Assembly (NCBI GenBank): GCA_030626025.1
Contig: DAOUPT010000014.1
Span: 1 to 64,000, forward strand
DNA length: 64,000 bases
Source of the DNA: Anderseniella sp.
Lineage (GTDB): Bacteria > Pseudomonadota > Alphaproteobacteria > Rhizobiales > Aestuariivirgaceae
Direction: 5' to 3'
Part shown: positions 8,306 through 16,206 of the stretch, piece by piece
Layout of the letters: each line of letters starts with the position of its first letter
Numbering within the stretch: position 1 is the stretch's first letter
Made by a program: the position numbers and the translations under genes
Notes under the pieces: generated by a model
What the model was told of the DNA's origin: nothing
Database searches by the model: none
What the model saw: only the letters and a program-made list of their open reading frames with translations

Positions 8306-8635
8306 ATGCCTACAAACGTTCTTTATCAACACACGCCGTCATGTGGTGACGGGATTAACTCAGTTACAGCAAACTCTTTGCGGCAATTTGATCAACTGCC
8401 AGACAGTGCTCTTGTCTCAGTAAGAGTCGTCTCGCTGCTCCTGGGGCGAAGTCAGGCAAGCATCTGGCGGGACGTGAAGTCGGGCCGTCTTGCAAAGCCC
8501 GTCCGGATTGGTCAACGGTGCACACGGTGGCGCGTTGGTGACTTGCGAGCATTGATGCAGGGGGGGGATAAACGTCAGCTTCTCGCGTGGGTTAAAGTGA
8601 AAACATCGGAGCAGATGGTAAGTGATGAAACATAG
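8306..8635 (+). CDS. AlpA-type helix-turn-helix protein (excisionase/regulator)
   Basis: This 109-residue protein has a MerR/AlpA-like winged helix at about 35-85: VSVRVVSLLLGRSQASIWRD followed by the wing KPVRIGQRCTRWRVGDLRALM. Small AlpA proteins beside integrases act as excisionases or activators of integrase expression. A good GAGGAG site precedes the ATG. The 14-bp repeats upstream could be its targets (inference). Confidence 0.75.
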   Translation: MPTNVLYQHTPSCGDGINSVTANSLRQFDQLPDSALVSVRVVSLLLGRSQASIWRDVKSGRLAKPVRIGQRCTRWRVGDLRALMQGGDKRQLLAWVKVKTSEQMVSDET

Positions 8636-8709
8636 TCACAAACTGAAAGTCAGCACATTTTTCATCAAAACAACAACGTCTCCAGCCAAGGTGGTGGGGT
8701 GGTGTTATC

Positions 8710-9459
8710 ATGAGAAAAAAACGCTCAAGATTAGACCAAATTGAACGCCAAGCAGCTACGCATGCCAGGCGCCTGACATATTACCTCAAGAAAATTATAA
8801 CGCTTCAGAATGATGCTGAAGAGCAAATACTTATTGCAGTGAGGGGTTTTTTGAATTGGCATCCGATGCAGACGGCCACAAAAGAGCAGGCCGCACTGCA
8901 CGAGGCGGGACATTTCGTGGCATATGAAGTCGAGGGGCTCGGTGCAGGACAGTCGGAGATAAGGGGGACGCCTTTCGGACGCGGTGGTTGGTCAGGCAGC
9001 GCTGCCCCGTATGAATCTCGGCTGGACCCGTGGTCTGATCCCACTGCTAACGATCTCATCGCAGAAGCAAAAACTGCCATTGCGGGTCCTTGGGCCGAAG
9101 AACTGTTAGGATCTGGTGACCTCCTCAGCTCAATAAGTGAAGTACTTGAATTTCATTTTTTGGTAGCTGTAGCCGCAAAAACATTGGGGAACGACCGCCA
9201 TAAACTGCTAGCGGCAACGATAACAGAGATGACGGATTTTACCTGGCAATATGAAAATGAGATTCGGGGCATAGCGGACCGCCTCCAGAGGCGACGAAAG
9301 ATTAGCCGTTTTGACCGCACGCCACACCTCAGAGCCATAAGAGCCAAAATGACGGGTGGGACGCCGATTTTTGAGTATCTCAACGATCGTACATTGCAGG
9401 AAAAAGTTACCACCCTGCCCGGCATTGATCGGTTGGTCAACGAACTTTGCGGAGTTTGA
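8710..9459 (+). CDS. Mobile-element protein with M41-like peptidase domain
   Basis: This 249-residue protein has the zinc-peptidase motif HEAGHFVAYEVEG near residue 65. Further on, AIAGPWAEELLGSGD resembles the FtsH/M41 segment that supplies the third zinc ligand region. The AAA ATPase part of FtsH is absent, so it is a stand-alone M41-like domain. A role in cleaving a regulator or host factor is possible but unproven. It ends one base before the primase/RepA-like gene starts, so the two are probably cotranscribed. Confidence 0.6.
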   Translation: MRKKRSRLDQIERQAATHARRLTYYLKKIITLQNDAEEQILIAVRGFLNWHPMQTATKEQAALHEAGHFVAYEVEGLGAGQSEIRGTPFGRGGWSGSAAPYESRLDPWSDPTANDLIAEAKTAIAGPWAEELLGSGDLLSSISEVLEFHFLVAVAAKTLGNDRHKLLAATITEMTDFTWQYENEIRGIADRLQRRRKISRFDRTPHLRAIRAKMTGGTPIFEYLNDRTLQEKVTTLPGIDRLVNELCGV

Positions 9460-9460
9460 A

Positions 9461-11422
9461 ATGGCTGAGCTAAAAATAAAGTCCGTTAAACCACTTAAAG
9501 TCGAGCCGGACGGCATTCCGGAAGTACTGAAAGGTCTTGATCGCTGGGTAATCTGGAAAGCTGGTAAGCAGAACGAAACTGGAAAGTTCAGCAAAATACC
9601 ATGTGATCCAGTTACCGGCCACAATATCAACGGATTAGCCCCAAACAACTGGCTTTCCTATGAGCAGGCATTAAGCTTTTACAACACCGGTAACGTTAGC
9701 GGTATAGGTATTGTCCTGAGCGCCGAGCATCCCGTTCATTACGATGGCAAGCAGTGTTGCTTGGTGGCATTGGATCTGGATGATGTGGTCAACTCTGCCA
9801 CAGAGGTCAAAAGACTCAAGTTAGAACTTGGCCAACCATATGTCGAAGTCTCGCCAAGTGGTCGCGGTCTCAGAATGTTCGCCCTCAGTACCGAGCCTAT
9901 CAAAGGTGGAAATGACGGCAGTGGTCATGAGATGTATTCAAGCGACCGCTTTATGACCATCACTGGTGTAGGCTCAAAAGGGAAAATCAGGGAAAATACC
10001 TCTGGTTTAAAGGCTCTAGAAAACCGGTGGTTTCCTAAGCGTGCAGACAACAACGCCGTAGCGCTCAAACCTAACATATTGGGAGGAGACCTGCCTGAAA
10101 CCGAAAAAAATATTGCACGCGTTAATGATCTCCTGACTCATACATCACCCGATATCGAATACCAGGCTTATAGGGATATAGTATGGTCGGTCCTGTCAAC
10201 GGGTTGGGCATGCGCCGAGGACTTAGCCCGTGACTGGAGCAAAAGCGTTGAAAAAATAGATGACCGAAAACACGAGTTTTCGGAAAGTACTTTTCAGAAT
10301 TTGGTTACAAGCTTTGATCCGTCCAGAGACATCACATTGGGAACGCTTTACTACCATGCCAAGCAGAACGGGTGGACAAACTCGCAAGCTTCTACCACCA
10401 AGCCTATCGACCTGCCGGGAAGTACAGGACCTACTCAGGGGCGGCTTCTCACCGCAGAAGAGGTTAAAAACCTTCCGAACGAACCCTATCGCGTACGTGG
10501 ACTTTTACCTGCAAGAGGGGTTGCGGCTATTTATGGTGAGTCGGGCTCGGGGAAATCGTTCCTCGTTATGGACCTGATCTTTGCAATTGCTGCTGAGCAT
10601 ACTGACTGGTTCGGTATGCCGGTTAAGCCTGCACCTGTTGTCTACGTCGCTCTTGAAGGCCGAGGGGGCATTGCAAAGCGGATCAAGGCCTGGGAAATGC
10701 ACCATAAGAAAGATGCACCTGAACAGTTAAGAATATGGCTGAGCGACTTCAGCCTTCTTATCACCGAAGATAGTGAGAAGCTGGCCACCGCGGTCAATGA
10801 TGCTTTGGGAGAAAGGGGCGTAGTTGTCATTGACACACTAAATCAGTCTGCCCCCGGTGCCGACGAAAACAGCTCTGCCGACATGGGAAAAATACTTAAC
10901 AATGCGAAATTACTGGCTGAGCGCATAAACGGTCTTGTTGTTCTTATCCATCACACCGGCAAGGACAAAAAACGTGGATTGAGGGGGCACTCATCACTGA
11001 TAGCTGCCCTGGACGCGGCGGTTGAAGTTAACTACTCCTTGGTCGGCAGGTCATGGAAGGTGGCCAAGGCCAAAGACGATGAAGGGGGTATCAGCTTGAA
11101 TTTCGAGTTGGTCCGTTATGTTGTTGGTAATGACGAGGATGGGATGGAAGTTACAAGTTGTGCAATACAATGGACCATCAACGCGGTGCACAAACCGCTC
11201 AAGAAACTTACTGGTAAACACCAGGTCGCCTGCATGAAGAAGTTACGGGAGTTGCAGGAAAAGCATCCTGACGGGGTCGACCGCAAAAGTGTACTTGAGC
11301 AGGTGGCAGCAAAACTCGAGTGTCCCGCGGGTCGTAGCAATGCAATTGCCAAGGAGACAATTGAGCGGCTGATCATCAACGGCCATCTTTCTGACAATGA
11401 GGGGGTAATTAATCTTGTTTAA
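9461..11422 (+). CDS. Primase/RepA-like replication protein
   Basis: The protein is 653 residues from the ATG at 9461, chosen because it follows directly on the peptidase gene's stop (an upstream in-frame ATG at 9356 lies inside that gene). The N-terminal part (DRWVIWKAGK, LVALDLDDVV, VSPSGRGLRMF) resembles the primase-polymerase-like domain of phage NrS-1-type proteins. A middle segment resembles their helical domain. The second half is a RepA/AAA_25-type ATPase with Walker A YGESGSGKSF and Walker B VVVIDTLNQS, followed by VLIHHTGKD. It probably starts replication of the excised element. Confidence 0.78.
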   Translation: MAELKIKSVKPLKVEPDGIPEVLKGLDRWVIWKAGKQNETGKFSKIPCDPVTGHNINGLAPNNWLSYEQALSFYNTGNVSGIGIVLSAEHPVHYDGKQCCLVALDLDDVVNSATEVKRLKLELGQPYVEVSPSGRGLRMFALSTEPIKGGNDGSGHEMYSSDRFMTITGVGSKGKIRENTSGLKALENRWFPKRADNNAVALKPNILGGDLPETEKNIARVNDLLTHTSPDIEYQAYRDIVWSVLSTGWACAEDLARDWSKSVEKIDDRKHEFSESTFQNLVTSFDPSRDITLGTLYYHAKQNGWTNSQASTTKPIDLPGSTGPTQGRLLTAEEVKNLPNEPYRVRGLLPARGVAAIYGESGSGKSFLVMDLIFAIAAEHTDWFGMPVKPAPVVYVALEGRGGIAKRIKAWEMHHKKDAPEQLRIWLSDFSLLITEDSEKLATAVNDALGERGVVVIDTLNQSAPGADENSSADMGKILNNAKLLAERINGLVVLIHHTGKDKKRGLRGHSSLIAALDAAVEVNYSLVGRSWKVAKAKDDEGGISLNFELVRYVVGNDEDGMEVTSCAIQWTINAVHKPLKKLTGKHQVACMKKLRELQEKHPDGVDRKSVLEQVAAKLECPAGRSNAIAKETIERLIINGHLSDNEGVINLV

Positions 11423-11428
11423 TATCTA

Positions 11429-11516
11429 CCGAAATCCCCCGAAACCGAACCCCTTAGGGGGATTCGGTACTTCGGTAAGTGGATTCACCCGAAACGGTAC
11501 CGATTCGGTTTTTCGG
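11429..11516. repeat. CCGAA/TTCGG box cluster after the replication gene
   Basis: CCGAA occurs at 11429, 11439, 11445 and 11489, and its complement TTCGG at 11463, 11471, 11504 and 11512, so eight boxes lie in 88 bases. The central pair forms a hairpin, CCGAACCCC-TTA-GGGG-GA-TTCGG (11445-11467). The cluster begins seven bases after the replication gene's stop. Arrays like this next to rep genes often serve as origins or as autoregulatory sites. The function here is inferred. Confidence 0.5.
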
Positions 11517-11555
11517 TTGCCACAACCCCTCAGTAAATCACAGCAGGAGCTAAAT

Positions 11556-11895
11556 ATGAGCGCCTATGTCAATCAACTAAAAGCCCTTGCCGAGGCCGAG
11601 CAAGTTAAACAGGCCAAAATTCGTGATACTGAGCAACAAACCGTTCGTGACCGCCTGACACCCCTGGAAACTCGCCTTGAGAAGCTACTGACTACTATAC
11701 CGGTCGGTGTCCAAAATGAAGGCCTGTCACTGAATACCCTACAGGCGAGTCTCAGGGGCCGCTGGAGGGGCACTTGTCATCCCGGCGAGCTTTTTCGGCA
11801 CTGCGTTGCGCAAACTGGGCTTTAAGCGTGAGCGCAAATGGTCTGGTGATGATGTGTTCAGGGCGTTGTGGTTTCCTGGAAGTGTGGAGGTATGA
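11556..11895 (+). pseudogene. Small element protein interrupted by a frameshift
   Basis: From ATG 11556 (CAGGAG upstream) the frame runs through a charged, probably helical region (VNQLKALAEAEQVKQ, DRLTPLETRLEKLL) to CHPGEL. It then leaves the natural course in a run of five T near 11790 and stops at 11825. If one T is skipped, the sequence continues as FGTALRKLGFKRERKW...FRALWFPG up to TGA 11895, a plausible basic, aromatic ending. It is either a broken gene, a sequencing error, or a slippage site. I do not recognise the family. Confidence 0.55.
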
Positions 11896-11965
11896 TGAAC
11901 TGATCTATAAATAACCATAAATAGAATGAGTAGCTTTAGAGGGTCTCTAAAAATGTACACAAATT

Positions 11966-12214
11966 TTAGGGTAGCCTTGCCAGCGCATTGCGGCACACAA
12001 TCGGCGCGTTGTAATCATTCCACTGGTCTGCCAGCCACACCAGCCGCGAGGTGCCGTGTCCCAGCTTCAGCCCCAGTGGTGCAATAAATGCCGGTTTGTC
12101 TTCAACATGACCAACAATGACCCGCGGCTGAATATCCTCTTTTTTGCCGCCGTTTTCTGACCGGGTTTCCCGGCAGGTATTACCTTGGACGAATTTGAAC
12201 ATGCTCTCAAACAA
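11966..12214 (-). pseudogene. Possible remnant of a CelD-like (GNAT/BioF2 fold) acetyltransferase
   Basis: The reverse frame contains LGLKLGHGTSRLVWLADQWND followed by YNAP. This resembles the segment of CelD-type GNAT proteins where a hydrophobic strand precedes a conserved 'dYnapl' turn. No proper N- or C-terminal part is present and the frame ends abruptly. It lies 136 bases downstream of the flippase on the same strand, so it may once have been the last gene of that operon. The rest of 11896-12350 shows nothing else. Confidence 0.35.
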
Positions 12215-12350
12215 ACCGGAAATATAAAATCACCGGCATCGAACCATGGCACAGTTAAGAAAGGAGCGATTTGCGTGCCATTTATCAACCGATCTGTGCG
12301 TACCAAAACGGGACAGCAAGGTTCGGGGTGCAAAGGACACAGGCCAGGCG

Positions 12351-13685
12351 TTATTTTATCTCGACGACTTTGCCGGCATCACGCTTGAGGTTCCAAAATC
12401 CCAGCACCGAACCGTGAAAACCGTAGGTGTAATAAACCGCATGACTTAACCGGGTATGCCAGAACAGCGATGCCAAAACAAATGCCGCAGCCGCGCCATT
12501 AATTCCATATCCTGTCGCAAGTCCAATATTCAGCAGCCCCAGTAAAACAAGGCCGGAGCCGAAAATTGGAATCATTCTGTTTTGTTGCCCTGCAAGATTG
12601 AGCAATTGCACATTCGGCCCGCACATAGCGATGACCAGTTGCACTGCCATCAGTACCACGATGGTCTTTGCACCGACACGAAATTCCTCACCAAACAGAC
12701 CAAGTATCTGTTCGCCATAGACAGCCGCCAGCAAGGTTGCCGTGCCCGCAAACGCTATTGTCAGCCCATTGGCCCGCCGCAAGGATGCCATTATCTGTTC
12801 AAATTCGTTACGGGCATAGGCCTTGGACAAATCCGGCATGAGCAACTGGAAAATCACCTGAAGCACAAACCCGGTAAGCATCGCCAAACGAAAACAGATG
12901 CTGAAGATTGCAATGTCCTGTTTTGATAACAACAGCGCCAGCAGCAGTATGTCCAGATCACCAATGAGCGACGTGAGCATAACGACGATGGTCATTGGCA
13001 ACGCGGCCCGTGACCAGGTTTTCGTATCAACTGTTTTGGCCCGGGCGGTAAAAAGCTCTTTTTTACGCCGCTGCAAAATAAACATCTGTGCCGCTGACAG
13101 CAAAAAGACAATCGTTACAAAAGCCCAAAGAACCGGTAGAACATTCGGGCCGGGCAAAAACCACACCAGCGCCATGGTCGCTGCAAGCAACATGGCCGGT
13201 TTAACAAGAAGGTCCGGAAGAAACGACAAGATTGTATAGCGCAAACTGACAGCAAGAGCGCCATTAAGCCGCATTAGCCCGAGAAACGGCGCAGCAAAAC
13301 TACCAAAGCCGAGCGCAATTCTTACATGATCAGGCAAGATTGAGGAAGGAAGCAAATATGCCAGGGCTGCAATACTGAGGGCAACAGCCGACATGAAAGC
13401 CAGATGCTTCCGGCTTGAGTGCACAAACCCTGCCGCCAAACTATATTTTTTATCCGCTAGATATGGTGGTATGAAGCGCGGTGTTACCGATGGAAATCCC
13501 AGACAAACAGCTATCCCCATAACGCCTGCCACCGCAACAGTCAAAACATAAGTTCCCAGTTCCCCCGCACCCAGCCACCTGGCCAGAACAACTTGCAATA
13601 TCAATGCCAGAACTGCCCCGCCGAGCCGTAACGAAAATACTGATGCGGCAAGCTTTACCAGAACTCGAAAGCTGAGTGGTGTCAT
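12351..13685 (-). CDS. Oligosaccharide flippase family protein (Wzx/PST type)
   Basis: This 444-residue protein is almost wholly hydrophobic with about 12-14 membrane helices. It opens with ASVFSLRLGGAVLALILQVVLAR and WLGAGELGTY, the hallmark N-terminus of polysaccharide flippases (MOP superfamily). It should move a lipid-linked or otherwise polar building block across the inner membrane. Its ATG overlaps the stop of the FemAB-like gene as ATGA, so it is coupled to it. It is the last intact gene of the six-gene operon. Confidence 0.85.
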   Translation of the reverse strand: MTPLSFRVLVKLAASVFSLRLGGAVLALILQVVLARWLGAGELGTYVLTVAVAGVMGIAVCLGFPSVTPRFIPPYLADKKYSLAAGFVHSSRKHLAFMSAVALSIAALAYLLPSSILPDHVRIALGFGSFAAPFLGLMRLNGALAVSLRYTILSFLPDLLVKPAMLLAATMALVWFLPGPNVLPVLWAFVTIVFLLSAAQMFILQRRKKELFTARAKTVDTKTWSRAALPMTIVVMLTSLIGDLDILLLALLLSKQDIAIFSICFRLAMLTGFVLQVIFQLLMPDLSKAYARNEFEQIMASLRRANGLTIAFAGTATLLAAVYGEQILGLFGEEFRVGAKTIVVLMAVQLVIAMCGPNVQLLNLAGQQNRMIPIFGSGLVLLGLLNIGLATGYGINGAAAAFVLASLFWHTRLSHAVYYTYGFHGSVLGFWNLKRDAGKVVEIK

Positions 13686-14833
13686 CTGCCAAGCCAGCTC
13701 TGTACGGTTTGCGCATTAAAACTGCGCACATTGCGGACCAGCGACCTCAAACCCGTTACACTTTCAGCCACAATCCAGCTAAGCGGATCATCCCAGGTTT
13801 CAAACTCACCGGGCATGGCATAAATTACACCTTCCTTGCCGGTCAGACCTTTTTTGAACTGACGCAATCCCGGTTCCATGGCCTCACCGCCAAGATCATA
13901 CCAGTGGACATCCTTTCGCTCGCTCAGCCGGTTGATGATCCACCACTGCATCGCATACCCCGCCTTTAATTGCAGGGCGCGATCATCGGTTGCACCAAAA
14001 AGATAAGAAGCCGTATCACCAATCGATCCAATAACAGCCCCGGCTGTCGGTTTGCCGTCGTGTTCGACCAGAACAATTTCCGGAGTCATGCCGTCAGGAA
14101 GCTCGTTTGCCAGGTCTTTGAGAGCATTGACCGGTGTGCTTTCATTGAACCCCTTACGTTTGATCATTGTTTCGTACAGCGACATAAAACGGTCCAGAGA
14201 CTCACCCGTAGTGCTGGCTGAAATGGTGAATTCGTTTTTCAGCGACTTGCGAAGATTATAGCGCCATTTTTGCTGCAAGCTGCTCATTTGCGCCTGCTCA
14301 TCCAGACTCACATTGACCAGAAACCGGTTTGGGTCGACCATCTTGCCGCTAATTTGGAAACCGTGATTGTGCAGGACTTTTTCCGCCGACCTGCCAAAAT
14401 CAGCATCCGGTGGCAACAGCACCATAACCATCAGGCCGCGACGAATGCTGTATTCCTGTTTGATCGCCTCGGCAATTGTTGCCAGCGTATTCAGATCAGG
14501 CTGTCGGCCCTTGCGTCGCCACATAGGACCCATTTTGAGATAGGCAATCCCCTTGTTGATCAGCGGCGCGGTCAGAACAACCAAAGCAGCAGCAGCCAAT
14601 GGCTCCCCATTTTGGCTAACGACAATATGGCTCAGTTTTTCGCTGCCCCATTTATCGGCGAGAAACGAGGTCGACTGATCGTAGGTTGCATCCTCAAATT
14701 GGCAGATGGTTTGCGCCCATTGTTCGCGCGTGCACTGATCAATTGCCACACTGATCCCGGGCACCGAGTGCAACCTAGCAGCAATCTCTTTGGCACTGAC
14801 CAAAGCCTCTGGACGCGCAATAACACGACTCAT
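13682..14833 (-). CDS. FemAB-like aminoacyl/acyl transferase (double GNAT fold)
   Basis: This 383-residue soluble protein looks like the FemAB/BioF2-like group. AYLKMGPMWRRKGRQ lies in the first GNAT half. SLQQKWRYNLRKSLKNEF near residue 190 is the basic helix that precedes the second half. GYAMQWWIINRLSER and WYDLGGEA...LRQFKKGLTG form the C-terminal signature found in FemAB-like proteins. Relatives attach amino acids from aminoacyl-tRNA to peptidoglycan precursors, or acylate polysaccharides. It overlaps both neighbours by four bases. The true substrate is unknown. Confidence 0.75.
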   Translation of the reverse strand: MSRVIARPEALVSAKEIAARLHSVPGISVAIDQCTREQWAQTICQFEDATYDQSTSFLADKWGSEKLSHIVVSQNGEPLAAAALVVLTAPLINKGIAYLKMGPMWRRKGRQPDLNTLATIAEAIKQEYSIRRGLMVMVLLPPDADFGRSAEKVLHNHGFQISGKMVDPNRFLVNVSLDEQAQMSSLQQKWRYNLRKSLKNEFTISASTTGESLDRFMSLYETMIKRKGFNESTPVNALKDLANELPDGMTPEIVLVEHDGKPTAGAVIGSIGDTASYLFGATDDRALQLKAGYAMQWWIINRLSERKDVHWYDLGGEAMEPGLRQFKKGLTGKEGVIYAMPGEFETWDDPLSWIVAESVTGLRSLVRNVRSFNAQTVQSWLGR

Positions 14834-16086
14834 GATGTTTTCTCCTCAAGAGTTTTGATTGTTTTCCCTGACCGGGAACTGTCTAAAAACCGCCGCACGA
14901 TTGGCACTTGCCGACCAAACAGCACAAGTTCGGGCACAGGATCTGAAATGCTTCCACTTAACTGGAAATCGGCCCGAATAACGGTAACTACCATCTTCAT
15001 CGCCCACACCGCAGCATCGAAAATACCGATTTCGCCTTCCGCAATAGCTGATTTGAGGCCTCGAATGTCGCCATAGGTCCAGCCGTAACGCAAGCCGGTT
15101 TTTGTTTTGTATGACACCCGGCCGCGATCATACTGGCCGTTGGCAATTGTCACCGCCAATTCTGTCAGCGGCAGCCCGGCAGCCTCGGGTACGGCATGAC
15201 TGCCTGAAATGCGCGGGTTTAGTTCGAGAAAGCATCGCTCTCCCGAGCGCTCATCGATTATAAACTGGGTCAGCCCGATGCCCGAATAGCCGGTTGCCGC
15301 TATCAGGGCGCTAGTATCGCGAATCAGACTTTCAGTTGGTTTTACGGTTTGGCCATCGGTCGCAAGTCCGGTGCCATCAGGATGATCAGTGCGAAAAATC
15401 CGGCTCTCGACAGCCCCGACAAGCGAGCCTTTGTCGGCAGCAAAATAAACATTGTGCCGGATACCTGTCGCAAAGCGCTGCAACAGCAATTGGTTGTGGC
15501 CGACCGGCCAGTCAGGAAACAGGGCGGCCAGCGCATCACTATTTTCAATAATTTCCGCTTTCTTGTGGCCAAGCCGGGCCGTGATGCCGACAGGCCGCAC
15601 GATCAGCGGAAAGCCGACCCTGACCGCTTCCTGCAACAGTTCGCCATGGCTGGCCACCAAAGCCGTTGGCAAACACGGAACACCGGCTTTGTCTGCCACT
15701 TCATAGGCACTTTGTTTTTTCCAGAACTTTTTAACAATTTCAGCATCAGGAGAGGCCAGAGTCACATCGCGGCAAAGCCGGTTTGCCTTTTGCGCAAGCA
15801 ACACAACAAAATCTTCCGAAATCGGTACGATGGTCTGAATTTCCGGACAGAGCTGCAAAAGCCTGTTGAGTTCTGAAAGAAAAACCTTCGGTGATTTCTG
15901 CGGACAGGGATGGTCCCAGCAACGGGCGACAAATCTGGAATATTCGATGCCACCCTCACCGCTTCCCTTGCCCAGCATGACAGAAAATCCAAGTTTGGCC
16001 AGCTTGCGGGCAACCACCAGTGCCGGGCGATAATTTCCCAGCAGCAGTACACCTTTTTTGTTCTTCATCATGGCTTTTTCAATCAT
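14830..16086 (-). CDS. ATP-grasp ligase
   Basis: This 418-residue enzyme begins with a Rossmann-like domain (GVLLLGNYRPALVVARKLAKLG), followed by an ATP-grasp fold. FPLIVRPVGITARLGHKK supplies the ATP-binding Lys/Arg. RCFLELNPRISGSHA is the Mg2+-binding Glu-x-Asn loop near residue 310. Such enzymes join a carboxylate to an amine or another nucleophile. A later Met (16068) could be the true start. There is a 120-base gap from the CotH-like gene upstream, but ATGA overlap with the FemAB-like gene downstream. It probably makes a precursor for the operon's product. Confidence 0.8.
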   Translation of the reverse strand: MIEKAMMKNKKGVLLLGNYRPALVVARKLAKLGFSVMLGKGSGEGGIEYSRFVARCWDHPCPQKSPKVFLSELNRLLQLCPEIQTIVPISEDFVVLLAQKANRLCRDVTLASPDAEIVKKFWKKQSAYEVADKAGVPCLPTALVASHGELLQEAVRVGFPLIVRPVGITARLGHKKAEIIENSDALAALFPDWPVGHNQLLLQRFATGIRHNVYFAADKGSLVGAVESRIFRTDHPDGTGLATDGQTVKPTESLIRDTSALIAATGYSGIGLTQFIIDERSGERCFLELNPRISGSHAVPEAAGLPLTELAVTIANGQYDRGRVSYKTKTGLRYGWTYGDIRGLKSAIAEGEIGIFDAAVWAMKMVVTVIRADFQLSGSISDPVPELVLFGRQVPIVRRFLDSSRSGKTIKTLEEKTS

Positions 16087-16206
16087 GTTTACCGCTTTGA
16101 TCGATGTGTGAGTCGATACCTGATACTAAATAGGCACGCAAAAACCATGCCAGCAACCAGGGACTGGATGAAACCAGCCACAATGATGGGTGGTCAAATG
16201 CCATGA

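Noticed and set aside
9356-9460. Longer N-terminus of the replication protein
   Set aside because: These 35 codons overlap the peptidase gene in another frame and have no conserved features. The ATG at 9461 directly follows that gene's stop.
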